NCBI GenBank assembly: GCA_027563935.2
Contig: CM050450.1
Coordinates: forward strand, 93,804,439 to 93,868,438
Direction of reading: 5' to 3'
Length of the DNA: 64,000 nt
DNA from: Costus lasius
Lineage: Eukaryota; Streptophyta; Magnoliopsida; Zingiberales; Costaceae
Part shown: positions 47,531-59,934 of the stretch, one piece after another
Position numbering within the stretch: position 1 is the first letter of the stretch
How the letters are laid out: the number at the start of each line of letters is the position of its first letter
The notes under the pieces: model-generated
Seen by the model: only the letters and a program-made list of their open reading frames with translations
Told to the model about the DNA's origin: nothing
The model's database searches: none
Made by a program: the position numbers and the translations under genes

Positions 47531-49263
47531 TGTTGGGGTATGCCCTTAAGGCTAATGTTTGAGGCCTTGGGATTGTAAAAGTATCATGTAATAAACTCTT
47601 AAGTTTATAAAAGGCATGGTTATTATTCAGGTTGTTACCTTGTCTGCTGTAATAAGTGTACTTCTGAATAATGTCTCAAAGCTGTTCAGCTAGGCTGACA
47701 GGCTATAAGTCCTTAGTCGAGATATCTTGGTGAACATGAGACAGCCTTGATATGATTGAGACTGATATGAGTGCTACTCCTATAGGATGCTTCGAGCATG
47801 GAATAAGATGTAGACTCATGGGTACATTGGATGTACTGGACAGACCCTACTGGGATATTCCATTGCTTGTCACAATGTGAATGATCCTTGTAAGCAGCAA
47901 GTGGCACATGTCCTTTGACTTGAGATCACTTGTGTTTCTAAATGATGATTGTCATTGTTTTGAGGTAGTTCAATATCATTTGAAACATAATGATTATAGA
48001 CTATCTTGGATGGTGAGCTTGAGTCAGGTTAGGGCACTTGTGATAGATAAAGGATTGCCGTCTCCTTGTTCAGGGAGTGTGATGTTCTAATGGGGCCCCC
48101 CCCTCTATAAGAGATGATTTAGAAAGTGTATGGCCATACCCAGATGACAGTGTTCATCTGATCTAATCATGCTCATAGTATTGGAGTTACAGGCTTGACA
48201 TGCTTGTCCAATAAGAACATCCAGTGGCAAAGGAAACATGCATGCCTCGTGAGTTTGATTCACACTTGTGCTATGGTTTGGGAGTAGTCTTGGAAGACTC
48301 TTTCCTTTATATCGGGAGACAGTGATGTGTTGCTAGATACCCCTCACTGATCGTGATAACGTGAGTTATCGTTACCGACATTTAAAGGAAACCCTCAGGG
48401 TCGCACAAATTGGAGATATGGTTTACTTGAGTAAGATCGTGTGGACTGAATTGTTTGGGTTCAGTTTAAAGGGATTTAATCTCTGATTGTAAGTGAGATC
48501 TGGTCTGATCATGTTTAATTGATTAGGGCTTGAGATCGGTAAGCTTCGATCGAGAGAGATGATGCTAGATCGGTGAGATCAAGAGCATCAGGAGATGAAC
48601 GGTTAGATCTTGAACCATTAGGTTCATAGATGGTCTAGACCATTTATTGGCTTGGCTTGGGTTAATTGGTCTTGGACCAAACCGACATTGAACCGGCTCA
48701 TGGATGAGCGCATGGTTCATGTAAGGTGAGTTAAGGGCTTGGTTCACTTAGCGTGAACGCTTAAGCCTTCAACACATTCCATATTTGGAATTCGGTTTTC
48801 AAATGGGATGTGTGTAACGCCTCCACATAAGTGTGGGAGGTTACTCACTTGTTGAATGCGCTTGTGAAGGCTTCTCCAATTTTCGGTGAAGCACGACAAG
48901 GACGAAGACAAGGAAAAGGAGTCTCGCCAAGCAAGCTATTCTCTCCCTTCCATACGGCAAAGAACCTTGAAGCCTTGCTAGCACAAGGACGACAAGGTGT
49001 AGGCCATTTTTCTTCTTGTGTGTGGCACACTTTGGAGGAGAACCCTATCGTTCTCTAGCTTCCAAGCCGACTCCTTCCCATGGCCATGGTAACGAATCTC
49101 TCACTTGTTATTCAAGTTGATTATATGAAAGTATAGAATGCGATCTTATGTGGAAACCCTAATTCCGCTGCTATGAGAAAGAAAGATATGACTTGCGCCC
49201 CCCTCATGAAAGGGGTTCTTCTCACAATAGGGTTTGCGCTCCCCTCTTGAAAGGGTTCCATCA
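47531..49263 (+). repeat. Copia G 5' LTR
   Basis: 1,733 bp, TGTTGGGG...TTCCATCA. The hairpin lies at 48355-48370 with a GUGA loop. Confidence 0.94.
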
Positions 49264-51086
49264 ATTGGTATCAGAGCGAATCTATACTTTTTCATATGAT
49301 TGCTTGCGGTTCTAATGAGTAGATCATCATGTTTGATCCATGAATATGTTTGTGAATAGATCTAAAGGTGATTGCTTACATGCCGAAACCTACATGCTAG
49401 TTTAGAACTTAGATGTATGTTTCTTCATGAGTTGCGCAAGATGTATGTTTCTTCATGAGTTGCGCATGTTGTTGTGTTGGCGCATGATAAGTATGTTGAA
49501 TGGTTGAATGATATTTCATCAAATCTTATACCTACTTGCGCGCAAACATTTAGATCTATATGCATCTACTATAAACCCTTAGATGGGTTGATGGGGCTGA
49601 AGTCACCTCTAGGTTAGATCCATTAGTCTGATCAGACCATCTGACAGTCTAGATGGATCGACCAGATGGCACCTGTGCGCAAGCACTAGGTGGCCATAGG
49701 TCGATTGCATCTTAGGCGTGTAGCGAGGTCTGGTTGAGACAACCAGTGAACACTCTTGAGTTAGGCCCGGGGTCACACCCGCTTGCCAAACCTCTTGAAG
49801 GTGGTTCAGCCCTTGGGGCATGCATGGTTGACCATTAGGTCAACTCGGGTCAGTTAGGACTCGGTGCATGCAAGGGCACAGGATCTAACTAGATGGATGA
49901 GTGGATCCCTATCAATGGACCATTGTAAGGTTGTAGGGCTCATAAGGAAATTAAAATTGATGCCATGGGGTTTTCAAAACTTTTAATTTCAAGATGATTG
50001 GATCACATGTTGATTGAACCATTTGCTTGTTTATTTAGTCTTATGTGGGTTGCCCAATTGTGTGCTGTGCTGGGGCCTGCGTGCCTGGACTTAAAAATTG
50101 TAAATTAATTTGTGATCTGCGAATCACATTGTACTTAATTTATAATATGTTGTTGACCTGCGAGTCAACCTTGTCTAGATAGATCAAATGTACTTTGATT
50201 AGACAAGAACAAAGGCACACATCCAAGTGGGGCATTCACCTGGGGGTGCACCTGAGGTGCTCTTGGCGCTAGGGCACTGGGTTGGACCAGATGAGATGCA
50301 ATGAAGCTCAAGTGAAGACTTAAGTAATATTAAGGTCTTACTAGGGTTCATGGGCATTTACCACATAAGATCATGCTTTCTACTTATTGCTAATAATTAG
50401 AATTGCATTTTTATGTTTATCTTCTGCTATAGCCATAGGACATGCCTGATAGTAAGAAGATAAAAGACCGTTAAAATCCAACGCTAACATATCAAGCTCG
50501 TAAGCCTTCTGACGCGAAACCTCATCTTTCTGACTATCGTTGGAGCCGTGTTGAACCCACTCAGTGGGCACGTCCATCTATCTTCAGACGGTGCTGGATT
50601 TCACCTGCGTGTTACAGAGTTGGGATTTATCCCCTCTCGTTGCTCAGCATAGCACGTGGTGGTCCAGGGAGTAGGTCAGGTCAGCTTGACCATGTAGACT
50701 ACATATGTGGCGCATATGGTAGCACATGGAGGCAGCCATCTTTGGGATCAGAGACTGTGTTGTACCAACTCAGTTGGCACAGTCTGCTGGATTGCCAAGA
50801 TGAAGGGGAATCGCACGGGTTGGCGATTGGCTGGGACAGCCTACCAGAAACTAGTGCTTGTCATCTCTGTGCATCTTATCTCGCCTGAGCGGGACGCGGA
50901 GACCAAGTATGAAATCTGGATCCCATCTCACTAAAAGAGTGTTTACTCTTTCGGACTGTTTACTGGATTTTTCAGTCAGACAAAATAGTGAGAAAAGAAT
51001 CTTTCTTAAGTCCTGGATTGATTCTGAAACATTGATACTGACCTTGCTGTTCTTGCTTGTTGTAGATTCCTGCAGCAACGAACACC
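49264..51086 (+). other. Copia G primer site and leader
   Basis: The primer site TGGTATCAGAGC is at 49266-49277, followed by 1.8 kb of leader. The hairpins lie at 50553-50571 (GAA in place of GUA at its 5' edge) and 50762-50780. The SINE-like T-arm is absent (expected near 50220). Sense upstream frames lie at 50640-50888 and 50707-50934. Confidence 0.85.
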
Positions 51087-54000
51087 ATGAGCTTCAATGT
51101 GCGATCCCTACTGGAAAGGGAGAAGTTTGCTGGGCCGAACTTCTCTGACTGGTTCGGACACCTTAAGATTGTTCTTAAGGCAGAGAGGAAACTGTATGTC
51201 CTCGAGACGGCGATACCGCCGCAGCCCGCTCCGAACGCCGCAAGGGCGGTTCGGGATGCCTACGAAAAGCACGTCAATGATAGCATTGATGTCGCTTGCC
51301 TGATGCTAGCGTCTATGACGCCACCGCTGCAGCGTCAGCATGAGGATATGTCGGCTATAGAGATTATAGCGAACCTCAAGATGCTGTATGCTGCACAGGC
51401 GAGGACAGAACGCTATAATCTGACGAAGCTCTTCTTTCAGAGCAAACTGGCTGAAGGGAGCCCAGTGGGAGCTCACGTGCTCAAGATGATTGGGCACAAG
51501 GAGGCTCTGGAGAAACTGGGGCATACCGTCAACCAGGAGCTTGCTGTGGACATTATTCTGCAGTCTCTTCCGCCCTCTTTCGATGCGTTCATTATTAACT
51601 TTAATATGAACAAGATCGATTGTACGCCGGCAGAGCTGCTGAATATGCTCTTGACCACTGAGGAAACTCTGAAGGGTAAGCCTTCAACCTCTGTCTTGAT
51701 GGTTCCTTCTAGGAACAAGAAGAAGGGGAAGAAGGGCAAGGCCCCTGTCAAGAATTACAGCAAGGCCCTGAAATAGAAGGTGAAGCGGTCGAAGGATAAC
51801 AGGTGTTTCCACTGTGGCCAGCTGGGTCACTGGAAAAAGGACTGTAAAGCGCTCCAAGGAGATAAGAGGGGAAGCATCGCTTCTGGCTCAGGTATATATG
51901 TGACTGAGGTCATGTTATCTTCTTCTACCATTTCATGGGTGTTGGACACTGCATGTGGAGTTCACATTTGTTCAAATGTACAGGAACTCAAGAGAAGAAG
52001 GCAGGTGGGACAGCATGAGGTAGACCTACGAGTTGGAAACGGGGCACGGGTTGCTGCTGTTGCTGTAGGAGACTATTTCATTTCTTTACCATCTGGCGTT
52101 GTATTAGAATTAAACAATTGTTATTTTGTACCGAGTATTACCAAGAATATTATCTCTATTCCTGCTCTTGTCAGGAAAGGATTTGCCTTTGAATGCAATA
52201 TTTCAAAGTGTGTTTTATCTCATGATAATATTGTGTATGCAACTGGTTCAATTAACAATGGGTTATACATGTTGGACATGGAAAATTCTATACAAAACAT
52301 TGATAATAAGAAAGCCAAGTATGCTGATGACAGCACCTTGCTATGGCATAGTCGTTTAGGCCATATAAACGAGAAGCGCATTAAGCGGTTGCATGATCAT
52401 GGACTGCTGGGATCATTCTCCTATGAGGAGATTGATACATGCAAAGCTTGTTTGATGGGTAAAATGACGAAGTCACCTTTTTCTAACAAAGGTCAAAGGA
52501 CTTCAGGTTTACTTGACCTTATACACAGTGATGTGTGTGGGCCATTTAGTAAACATGCCAGAGGTGGGCTATCAGTACTTCATTACCTTTACTGATGATT
52601 TCAGTAGGTATGGGTATGTCTATTTAATGAGACATAAAAGTGAATCTTTTGACAAGTTCAAAGAGTTCAAAAATGAAGTACAAAATCAGTTAGGCCGAAA
52701 TATCAAGGCACTTCGTTCTGATCGAGGTGGAGAATACCTGAGTCATACGTTTACTGGCTATCTGAAGGAGTGTGGGATTATCTCACAGCTCACTCCGCCA
52801 GGAACACCGCAATGGAATGGTGTGTCCGAGAGGAGAAATAGAACGTTACTAGACATGGTTCGTTCTATGATGAGTCAGGCTACTCTTCCATACTCCTTTT
52901 GGGGTTTTGCACTGGAAACAGCTGCAAAGGTACTAAACCGAGTGCCATCCAAGGCAGTTTTAAAGACGCCATATGAGTTATGGTATGGGAAACAGCCTAG
53001 CTTGACATTTATCAGGATCTGGGGTTGCGAGGCTTATGTCAAAAAGCTCGCCTCTGGGAAACTAGAGAGCAGATCTGAGAAATATATCTTTGTCAGTTAC
53101 CCTAAGGAAACTAAGGGTTATTATTTCTACGATCCCAAAGAGAACAAGGTTTTTGTTGCTCGGACGGCCATATTTCTTGAGAAGGAGTTTCTTCTGCAAG
53201 AGGCCAGTGGGAGAGAAATAAAGCTGGATGAGATTCCAGAGGAAGGACAAAGTAGTCAAGCACAGTTGGATGAGCCTGAGCCGGTAAATCAGGTTATTGA
53301 GCAACCTGAGGCTCAAATATCACGGGAACCGCGAAGATCGGGTAGGATCCGTCGACAGCCTGAGCGCTATGACGGAGTCTACATCATTGATAATGATGAA
53401 CCCCTCACTTATGCGGATGCGGTCAGTGGACCGGAGTCAGCTAGATGGCTTGAAGCTATGCGAGCCGAGATGGACTCCATGTCAGATAACGAAGTCTGGG
53501 ATTTGGTTGATCCGCCTCCGGGAGTAATCCCTATAGGCTGTAAATGGATCTTCAAGAAGAAGATTGACATGGATGGTAACGTGGTTACCTATAAAGGCAG
53601 GCTAGTTGCGAAAGGTTTCAAACAAATCTACGGGTTAGATTATGATGAAACTTTCTCACCTGTAGCCATGTTTAAGTCTATTCGGATTCTTTTCGCGATA
53701 GCAGCATATTACGATTATGAGATCTGGCAGATGGATGTGAAAACAGCTTTCCTTAATGGAAATCTGGATGAGGATGTGTATATGACACAACCGGAAGGTT
53801 TCACTAATCCAGCAGATCGTCATAAAATATGCAAGTTAAAGAAGTCCATTTATGGACTTAAACAAGCATCAAGAAGCTGGAATATTCGTTTTGATGAATC
53901 AATCTCTGAGTTTGGTTTCATCAAGAACGAAGATGACCCGTGTGTATATAAAAGGTTTAGTGGGAGCGTAATTACATTCCTAATCCTCTACGTCGATGAT

Positions 54001-54972
54001 ATCTTAATCATTGGAAATGATATTCCTGAACTGCATGCTGTTAAGGCATGGTTAGGAAAATGTTTCCAGATGAAAGATTTAGGAGAAGCAGCCTATGTAT
54101 TAGGTGTGAAGATCTACCGGGATAGATCTAAAAGGCTTCTCGGGCTGTGCCAGAGCACTTACATCGATAAGGTCCTGGAGAGATTCCATTTAGAGAATTC
54201 TAAACGTGGATATCTTCCAGTCAGACATGGTCTGAATCTTTCAAAGAGTCAGTGTCCACAAACACAGACTGAGAAAGATGAAATGGACAATACGCCTTAT
54301 GCTTCGGCTATTGGATCCATTATGTATGCGATGTTATGTACTCGCCCAGACGTCGCTTACGGGTTAAGCGTAACCAGTCGATTCCAAAGTAATCCAGGTT
54401 TGGCGCACTGGATTGCGGTCAAGAACATTTTAAAATATCTGCGGAGGACCAAAGATATGTTCTTGATATATGGTGGTCAGGAAGAACTCAGTATAGAGGG
54501 ATATACTGACGCTTCGTTCCAGTCGGACCAGGATGATTTCCGATCGCAGTCAGGCTATATTTTTAGCTTGAATGGTGGAGCAGTGGTGTGGAAGAGTTTC
54601 AAACAGTCAACTGTTGCTGATTCCACAACAGAAGCCGAGTATGTTGCAGCCTCGGAAGCATCCAAGGAGGCAGTGTGGATTCGTAAGTTCGTGAGAGAAC
54701 TTGGTGTCGTTCCTTCGAGTGCTGATCCTTTGGTTATCTTCTGTGATAACACTGGAGCCATCGCACAAGCAAAGGAACCGCGGTCGCACCAGAAGTCCAA
54801 GCACATACAGAGACGGTTTCACTTGATCCGGGAGATCATTGATCGTGGCGAGATCAAAATATGCAAGGTTCATACAGATGACAATCTGGCAGACCCGCTT
54901 ACCAAGCCTCTGGCGCAGCAGAAGCATGAGAAGCACTGTAATAATATGGGTTTGAGATTTCACAACCATTAG
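51087..54972 (+). pseudogene. Copia G gag-pol, one nonsense codon and one frameshift
   Basis: ATG 51087 begins MSFNVRSLLEREK. TAG at 51774-51776 replaces the Gln (CAG) codon before KVKRSK, just ahead of the CCHC knuckle. One extra G in GGG at 52566-52568 (two G in the other copies) shifts the frame in the integrase after the HARGG motif. The remainder is open to 54972 through integrase, reverse transcriptase with YVDD and RNase H. Total span is 3,886 nt, one more than E, fitting the single-base insertion. Confidence 0.92.
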
Positions 54973-54992
54973 ATTAAGTGCAAGTGGGAGAT

Positions 54993-56812
54993 TGTTGGGG
55001 TATGCCCTTAAGGCTAATGTTTGAGGCCTTGGGATTGTAAAAGTATCATGTAATAAACTCTTAAGTTTATAAAAGGCATGGTTATTATTCAGGTTGTTAC
55101 CTTGTCTGCTGTAATAAGTGTACTTCTGAATAATGTCTCAAAGCTGTTCAGCTAGGCTGACAGGCTATAAGTCCTTAGTCGAGATATCTTGGTGAACATG
55201 AGACAGCCTTGATATGATTGAGACTGATATGAGTGCTACTCCTATAGGATGCTTCGAGCATGGAATAAGATGTAGACTCATGGGTACATTGGATGTACTG
55301 GACAGACCCTACTGGGATATTCCATTGCTTGTCACAATGTGAATGATCCTTGTAAGCAGCAAGTGGCACATGTCCTTTGACTTGAGATCACTTGTGTTTC
55401 TAAATGATGATTGTCATTGTTTTGAGGTAGTTCAATATCATTTGAAACATAATGATTATAGACTATCTTGGATGGTGAGCTTGAGTCGGGTTAGGGCACT
55501 TGTGATAGATAAAGGATTGCCGTCTCCTTGTTCAGGGAGTGTGATGTAGACTATCTTGGATGGTGAGCTTGAGTCGGGTTAGGGCACTTGTGATAGATAA
55601 AGGATTGCCGTCTCCTTGTTCAGGGAGTGTGATGTTCTAATGGGGCCCCCCCTCTATAAGAGATGATTGAGAAAGTGTATGGCCATACCCAGATGACAGT
55701 GTTCATCTGATCTAATCATGCTCATAGTATTGGAGTTACAGGCTTGACATGCTTGTCCAATAAGAACATCCAGTGGCAAAGGAAACATGCATGCCTCGTG
55801 AGTTTGATTCACACTTGTGCTATGGTTTGGGAGTAGTCTTGGAAGACTCTTTCCTTTATATCGGGAGACAGTGATGTGTTGCTAGATACCCCTCACTGAT
55901 CGTGATAACGTGAGTTATCGTTACCGACATTTAAAGGAAACCCTCAGGGTCGCACAAATTGGAGATATGGCTTACTTGAGTAAGATCGTGTGGACTGAAT
56001 TGTTTGGGTTCAGTTTAAAGGGATTTAATCTCTGATTGTAAGTGAGATCTGGTCTGATCATGTTTAATTGATTAGGGCTTGAGATCGGTAAGCTTCGATC
56101 GAGAGAGATGATGCTAGATCGGTGAGATCAAGAGCATCAGGAGATGAACGGTTAGATCTTGAACCATTAGGTTCATAGATGGTCTAGACCATTTATTGGC
56201 TTGGCTTGGGTTAATTGGTCTTGGACCAAACCGACATTGAACCGGCTCATGGATGAGCGCATGGTTCATGTAAGGTGAGTTAAGGGCTTGGTTCACTTAG
56301 CGTGAACGCTTAAGCCTTCAACACATTCCATATTTGGAATTCGGTTTTCAAATGGGATGTGTGTAACGCCTCCACATAAGTGTGGGAGGTTACTCACTTG
56401 TTGAATGCGCTTGTGAAGGCTTCTCCAATTTTCGGTGAAGCACGACAAGGACGAAGACAAGGAAAAGGAGTCTCGCCAAGCAAGCTATTCTCTCCCTTCC
56501 ATACGGCAAAGAACCTTGAAGCCTTGCTAGCACAAGGACGACAAGGTGTAGGCCATTTTTCTTCTTGTGTGTGGCACACTTTGGAGGAGAACCCTATCGT
56601 TCTCTAGCTTCCAAGCCGACTCCTTCCCATGGCCATGGTAACGAATCTCTCACTTGTTATTCAAGTTGATTATATGAAAGTATAGAATGCGATCTTATGT
56701 GGAAACCCTAATTCCGCTGCTATGAGAAAGAAAGATATGACTTGCGCCCCCCTCATGAAAGGGGTTCTTCTCACAATAGGGTTTGCGCTCCCCTCTTGAA
56801 AGGGTTCCATCA
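54993..56812 (+). repeat. Copia G 3' LTR with 88-bp tandem duplication
   Basis: 1,820 bp. The unit at 55459-55546 is repeated at 55547-55634 (starting TAGACTATCTTGG and ending GTGATG). The 5' LTR has one copy only. The hairpin lies at 55904-55919. Confidence 0.94.
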
Positions 56813-58261
56813 GCCTTCATGGTCAAGCTGACCCGACCTACTCCCTGGACCACCATGTGCATGCTGAGCAACGAGAAGGGATAAATCCCTACTCTGTAAC
56901 ACACAGGTGTAATCCCACACCGTCTGAAGATAGATGGACGTGCCCACTGAGTGGGTACAACACGGCTCCAACGATAATCAGAACAGTGAGGTTTCGCGTC
57001 AGAAGGCTTACGAGCTTGATATTTTAGCGTTGGATTTTAATGGTCTTTTTATCTTCTTCACTATCATGCAATTCCTATGGTGATAGCAGAAGATAAACTA
57101 ATCATGCAATTCTAATATTTAAACAATAATAAAAGAGAGCATGAATCTTATGTGGTAAAAGCCCATAGCCCTAGTAAGACCTTAATTTAACTTAAGTCTT
57201 GACTTGCTTTTCTTCATAGGGCTTTTGCTGCTCATCTGGCCCAAACCTGGGCCCAAGCGCCATCTGCAGCTCTGGTGCGCCCACCAGGAATTTGCGCCAG
57301 GTCCTAGGGTCGAACCCTAGACCTCCCACCTGGTCCAGCCACTGCTGCAAGCGCCCTCTGCCAAGTGTGCTCTGTGCTCTTGTATAATTAAATTACAAAT
57401 TTAACTATCTAGACAAGATTGACACGCAGGTCAATTACACATTATAAATTAATTAAACTGTGATTCGCAGATCACAAAAATAAAAATTAATTTACAATTA
57501 ATTCCCAGGCACGCAGGCCCCAGCACAGCACACATTAAAAACGGGCAGCCCCACATAAGAGTAAATAGACAAACATATGGCATCAATCAACATGTGATCC
57601 ACTCAAGAAAATTTAAATTTCGAAAACCCATAGGCATCAATTTTAATTTCCTTATTTGCCCTACAACCTTACAACGGTCCATTACTAGGGATCCACTCAT
57701 CCATCCTAGTCAGATCCACTGCCCTTGCATGCACCAAGTCCTAACTGACTTGAGTCGACCATAAGGTCAACAATGCATGCGCCAGGGCTGAACAACCACA
57801 ATGAGGTCTGGCAAGCGGGTGTGACCCCGGGCCTAACTCATGTGTGTTCACTAGTTGTCTCAATCAGACATCGCTACACGCCTGTCTGCAGTCGACCTGT
57901 AGCCACCACGTGCTTGCGCACAGGTGCTACCTGGTCAACCCGTCAAGGCTGTCAGATGGTCTGATCAGACTTTTGGATCTAACCTAGGGGTTGACTTCAA
58001 CCCTAATAACCCGTCTAAGGATTTAATGTAAGGCCTTAGATCTAGTGGTATACGCGCAAGTGTTTAAGTTTTAAGAAAAACTACAACATAATATATGCGC
58101 CAACTTAACATGCGCCAAGGAGAAAATCATATCTATTACTAGCATGCATTTTCGCCAACATGAAGCATGTAACTATAGATCTATGAATTTGCGCAAAACA
58201 TGGATCACAATCATTTTCAAGCAATCATAAAACATGCATGAAAACCTGCTCTGATACCAAT
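56813..58261 (-). other. Copia F leader, LTR-proximal piece and primer site
   Basis: Resumes after G with the repeated GCCTT. Holds hairpin 1 (56940-56958), the SINE-like T-arm (57304-57320) and an exact primer site (58248-58259). Confidence 0.85.
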
Positions 58262-59934
58262 TGAAGGTCCCCTACACAAGGGGGGGCGAAAACCCTAATA
58301 GGAGGCGCAATAACATTCTAGCGGAATCTAGGGCTTTCAAAATCGCATAACATGGATTATGATCAACTTTAAAACATGAAATGAACTCATACCGAAGCCA
58401 TATAATGGAAGGCGCCTTGGAAGCAAGAGAACAAGAGAGCTCTCCTCCAAATCGTCACACACAAGATGATGTTGCTTCCTCCCTTGGTGCTCCTTGTGCT
58501 AGCAAGGTTCCAAGAGGTCCTTGTCGAGTGAAAGGGAAAGATGAGATGTCCTTCTCTTGGCCGAATCCTCCTCTACCTTCAAGGCGTCGCCACTCATGAA
58601 AGCGTCAAGAGGAATATGGGCGAGAGGCGAGAATAGAGAGCACTCTATTCGGTCGTGAACAACATCTCCAAGTGGAGATCGTGGTTACTAAAAATAGCCA
58701 CCACACTTCGCTCCAACGTTCACGCCAAGTGAACATGTCGCTAACTCCTCTCCCCTTGAACCATGCGCTCATTTAACGAGCCGGTTCAAATTGGTTTGGT
58801 CCAGAGACCAATTAAGCCAAGCAATCAAGTCCAGATCTCAAATAAACCCTAAGGCTCAGATCTGACCGTTGATCTCTTGATGCTCCTGATCTCATCGATC
58901 TAGCATCCAATCTCTCAATCGAAGCTTACCGATCTCAAGCCCTAATCAATCAAACATGATCAGACCAGATCTCACTCACAATCAGAGATTAAATCCCTTT
59001 AAACTGAACCCGAACAATTCAGTCCACTCGATCTGACTTAAGTAAGCCATATCATCAAATTGTGCGACCCTGAGGGTTTCCTTTAAATGTCGGTAACGAT
59101 AACTCACGTTATCACGATTAGTGAGGGGTATCTAGCAACACATCACTGTCTCCCGATATAAAGGAAAGAGTCTTCCAAGACTACGCCCAAAACACAGCAC
59201 AAGTGTGAATCCACATCACTAGGCACACATGTTTCCTTTGCCACTGGATGTTCTTATTGGACAAGCGTGTCAAGCTTGTAGCTCCAATATGATGAGCATG
59301 ATTAGATCAGATGAACACAGTCACCTGGGTATGGCCATACACTTTCTCAATCATCTCATCCAGGGGGCCCCCTTTAGAACATCACACTCCTTAAACAAGG
59401 AGACGGCAATCCTATGTCTATCACTAGTGCCCTAACATGACTCAAGTTCATTATCCAAGATAGTCTATAACCATTATGTTTCAAATGATATTGAACTACC
59501 TCAAAACAATGACAATCATCATTTAGAAAACACAAGTGATCTCAAGTCAGAGGAAATGTGCCACTTGTCATATTCAAAGATTATTCACATTGCGACAAAC
59601 AATTGAACATCCTAGTAGGGTCTGTCCAGTACATCCAATGTACCCATGAGTCTACATCTTATTCCATGCTCGAAGCATCCTATAAGACTAGAACACATAT
59701 TAGTCTTAACCATATCAAGGCTGTCTCATGTTCACCAAGATACATCGACTAAGGACATTATAGCCTGTCAGCCTAGCTGAACAGCTTTGAGACATTATTC
59801 AGAAGAACATATATTGCAGCAGACAATGTAGCTAACTGAATAATAACCATGCCTATATAAACATAACAGTTTATTACATGATACTTATACATTCCCAAGG
59901 CCTCAAACATTAGGCTTAAGGGCATACCCCAACA
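58262..59934 (-). repeat. Copia F 5' LTR
   Basis: 1,673 bp, TGAAGGTCCCCTACAC...CCCCAACA on the plus strand. The hairpin lies at 59098-59113 with a GUGA loop. It is followed by GCTGT in H's integrase. Confidence 0.92.

Larger units (their letters stand above)
47531..56812 (+). mobile_element. Copia G: full-length element inserted in F's leader (9,282 bp)
   Basis: The TSD is GCCTT at 47526-47530 and 56813-56817. The 5' LTR is 1,733 bp and the 3' LTR 1,820 bp; the excess is an 88-bp tandem duplication (with a one-base C-run difference). Otherwise I saw only about three substitutions, so G is young. It has an exact primer site, long leader, gag-pol and polypurine tract. Orientation is opposite to its host F. 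Confidence 0.95.
44640..59934 (-). mobile_element. Copia F: 5' part, interrupted by copia G
   Basis: A minus-strand copy with 5' LTR (58262-59934), primer site (58248-58259), a leader split by G (47531-56812), gag-pol up to the start of the reverse transcriptase, then cut by E. Its right flank GCTGT (59935-59939) lies in H's integrase. Its 3' LTR and the rest of pol are absent from the window. Confidence 0.88.
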
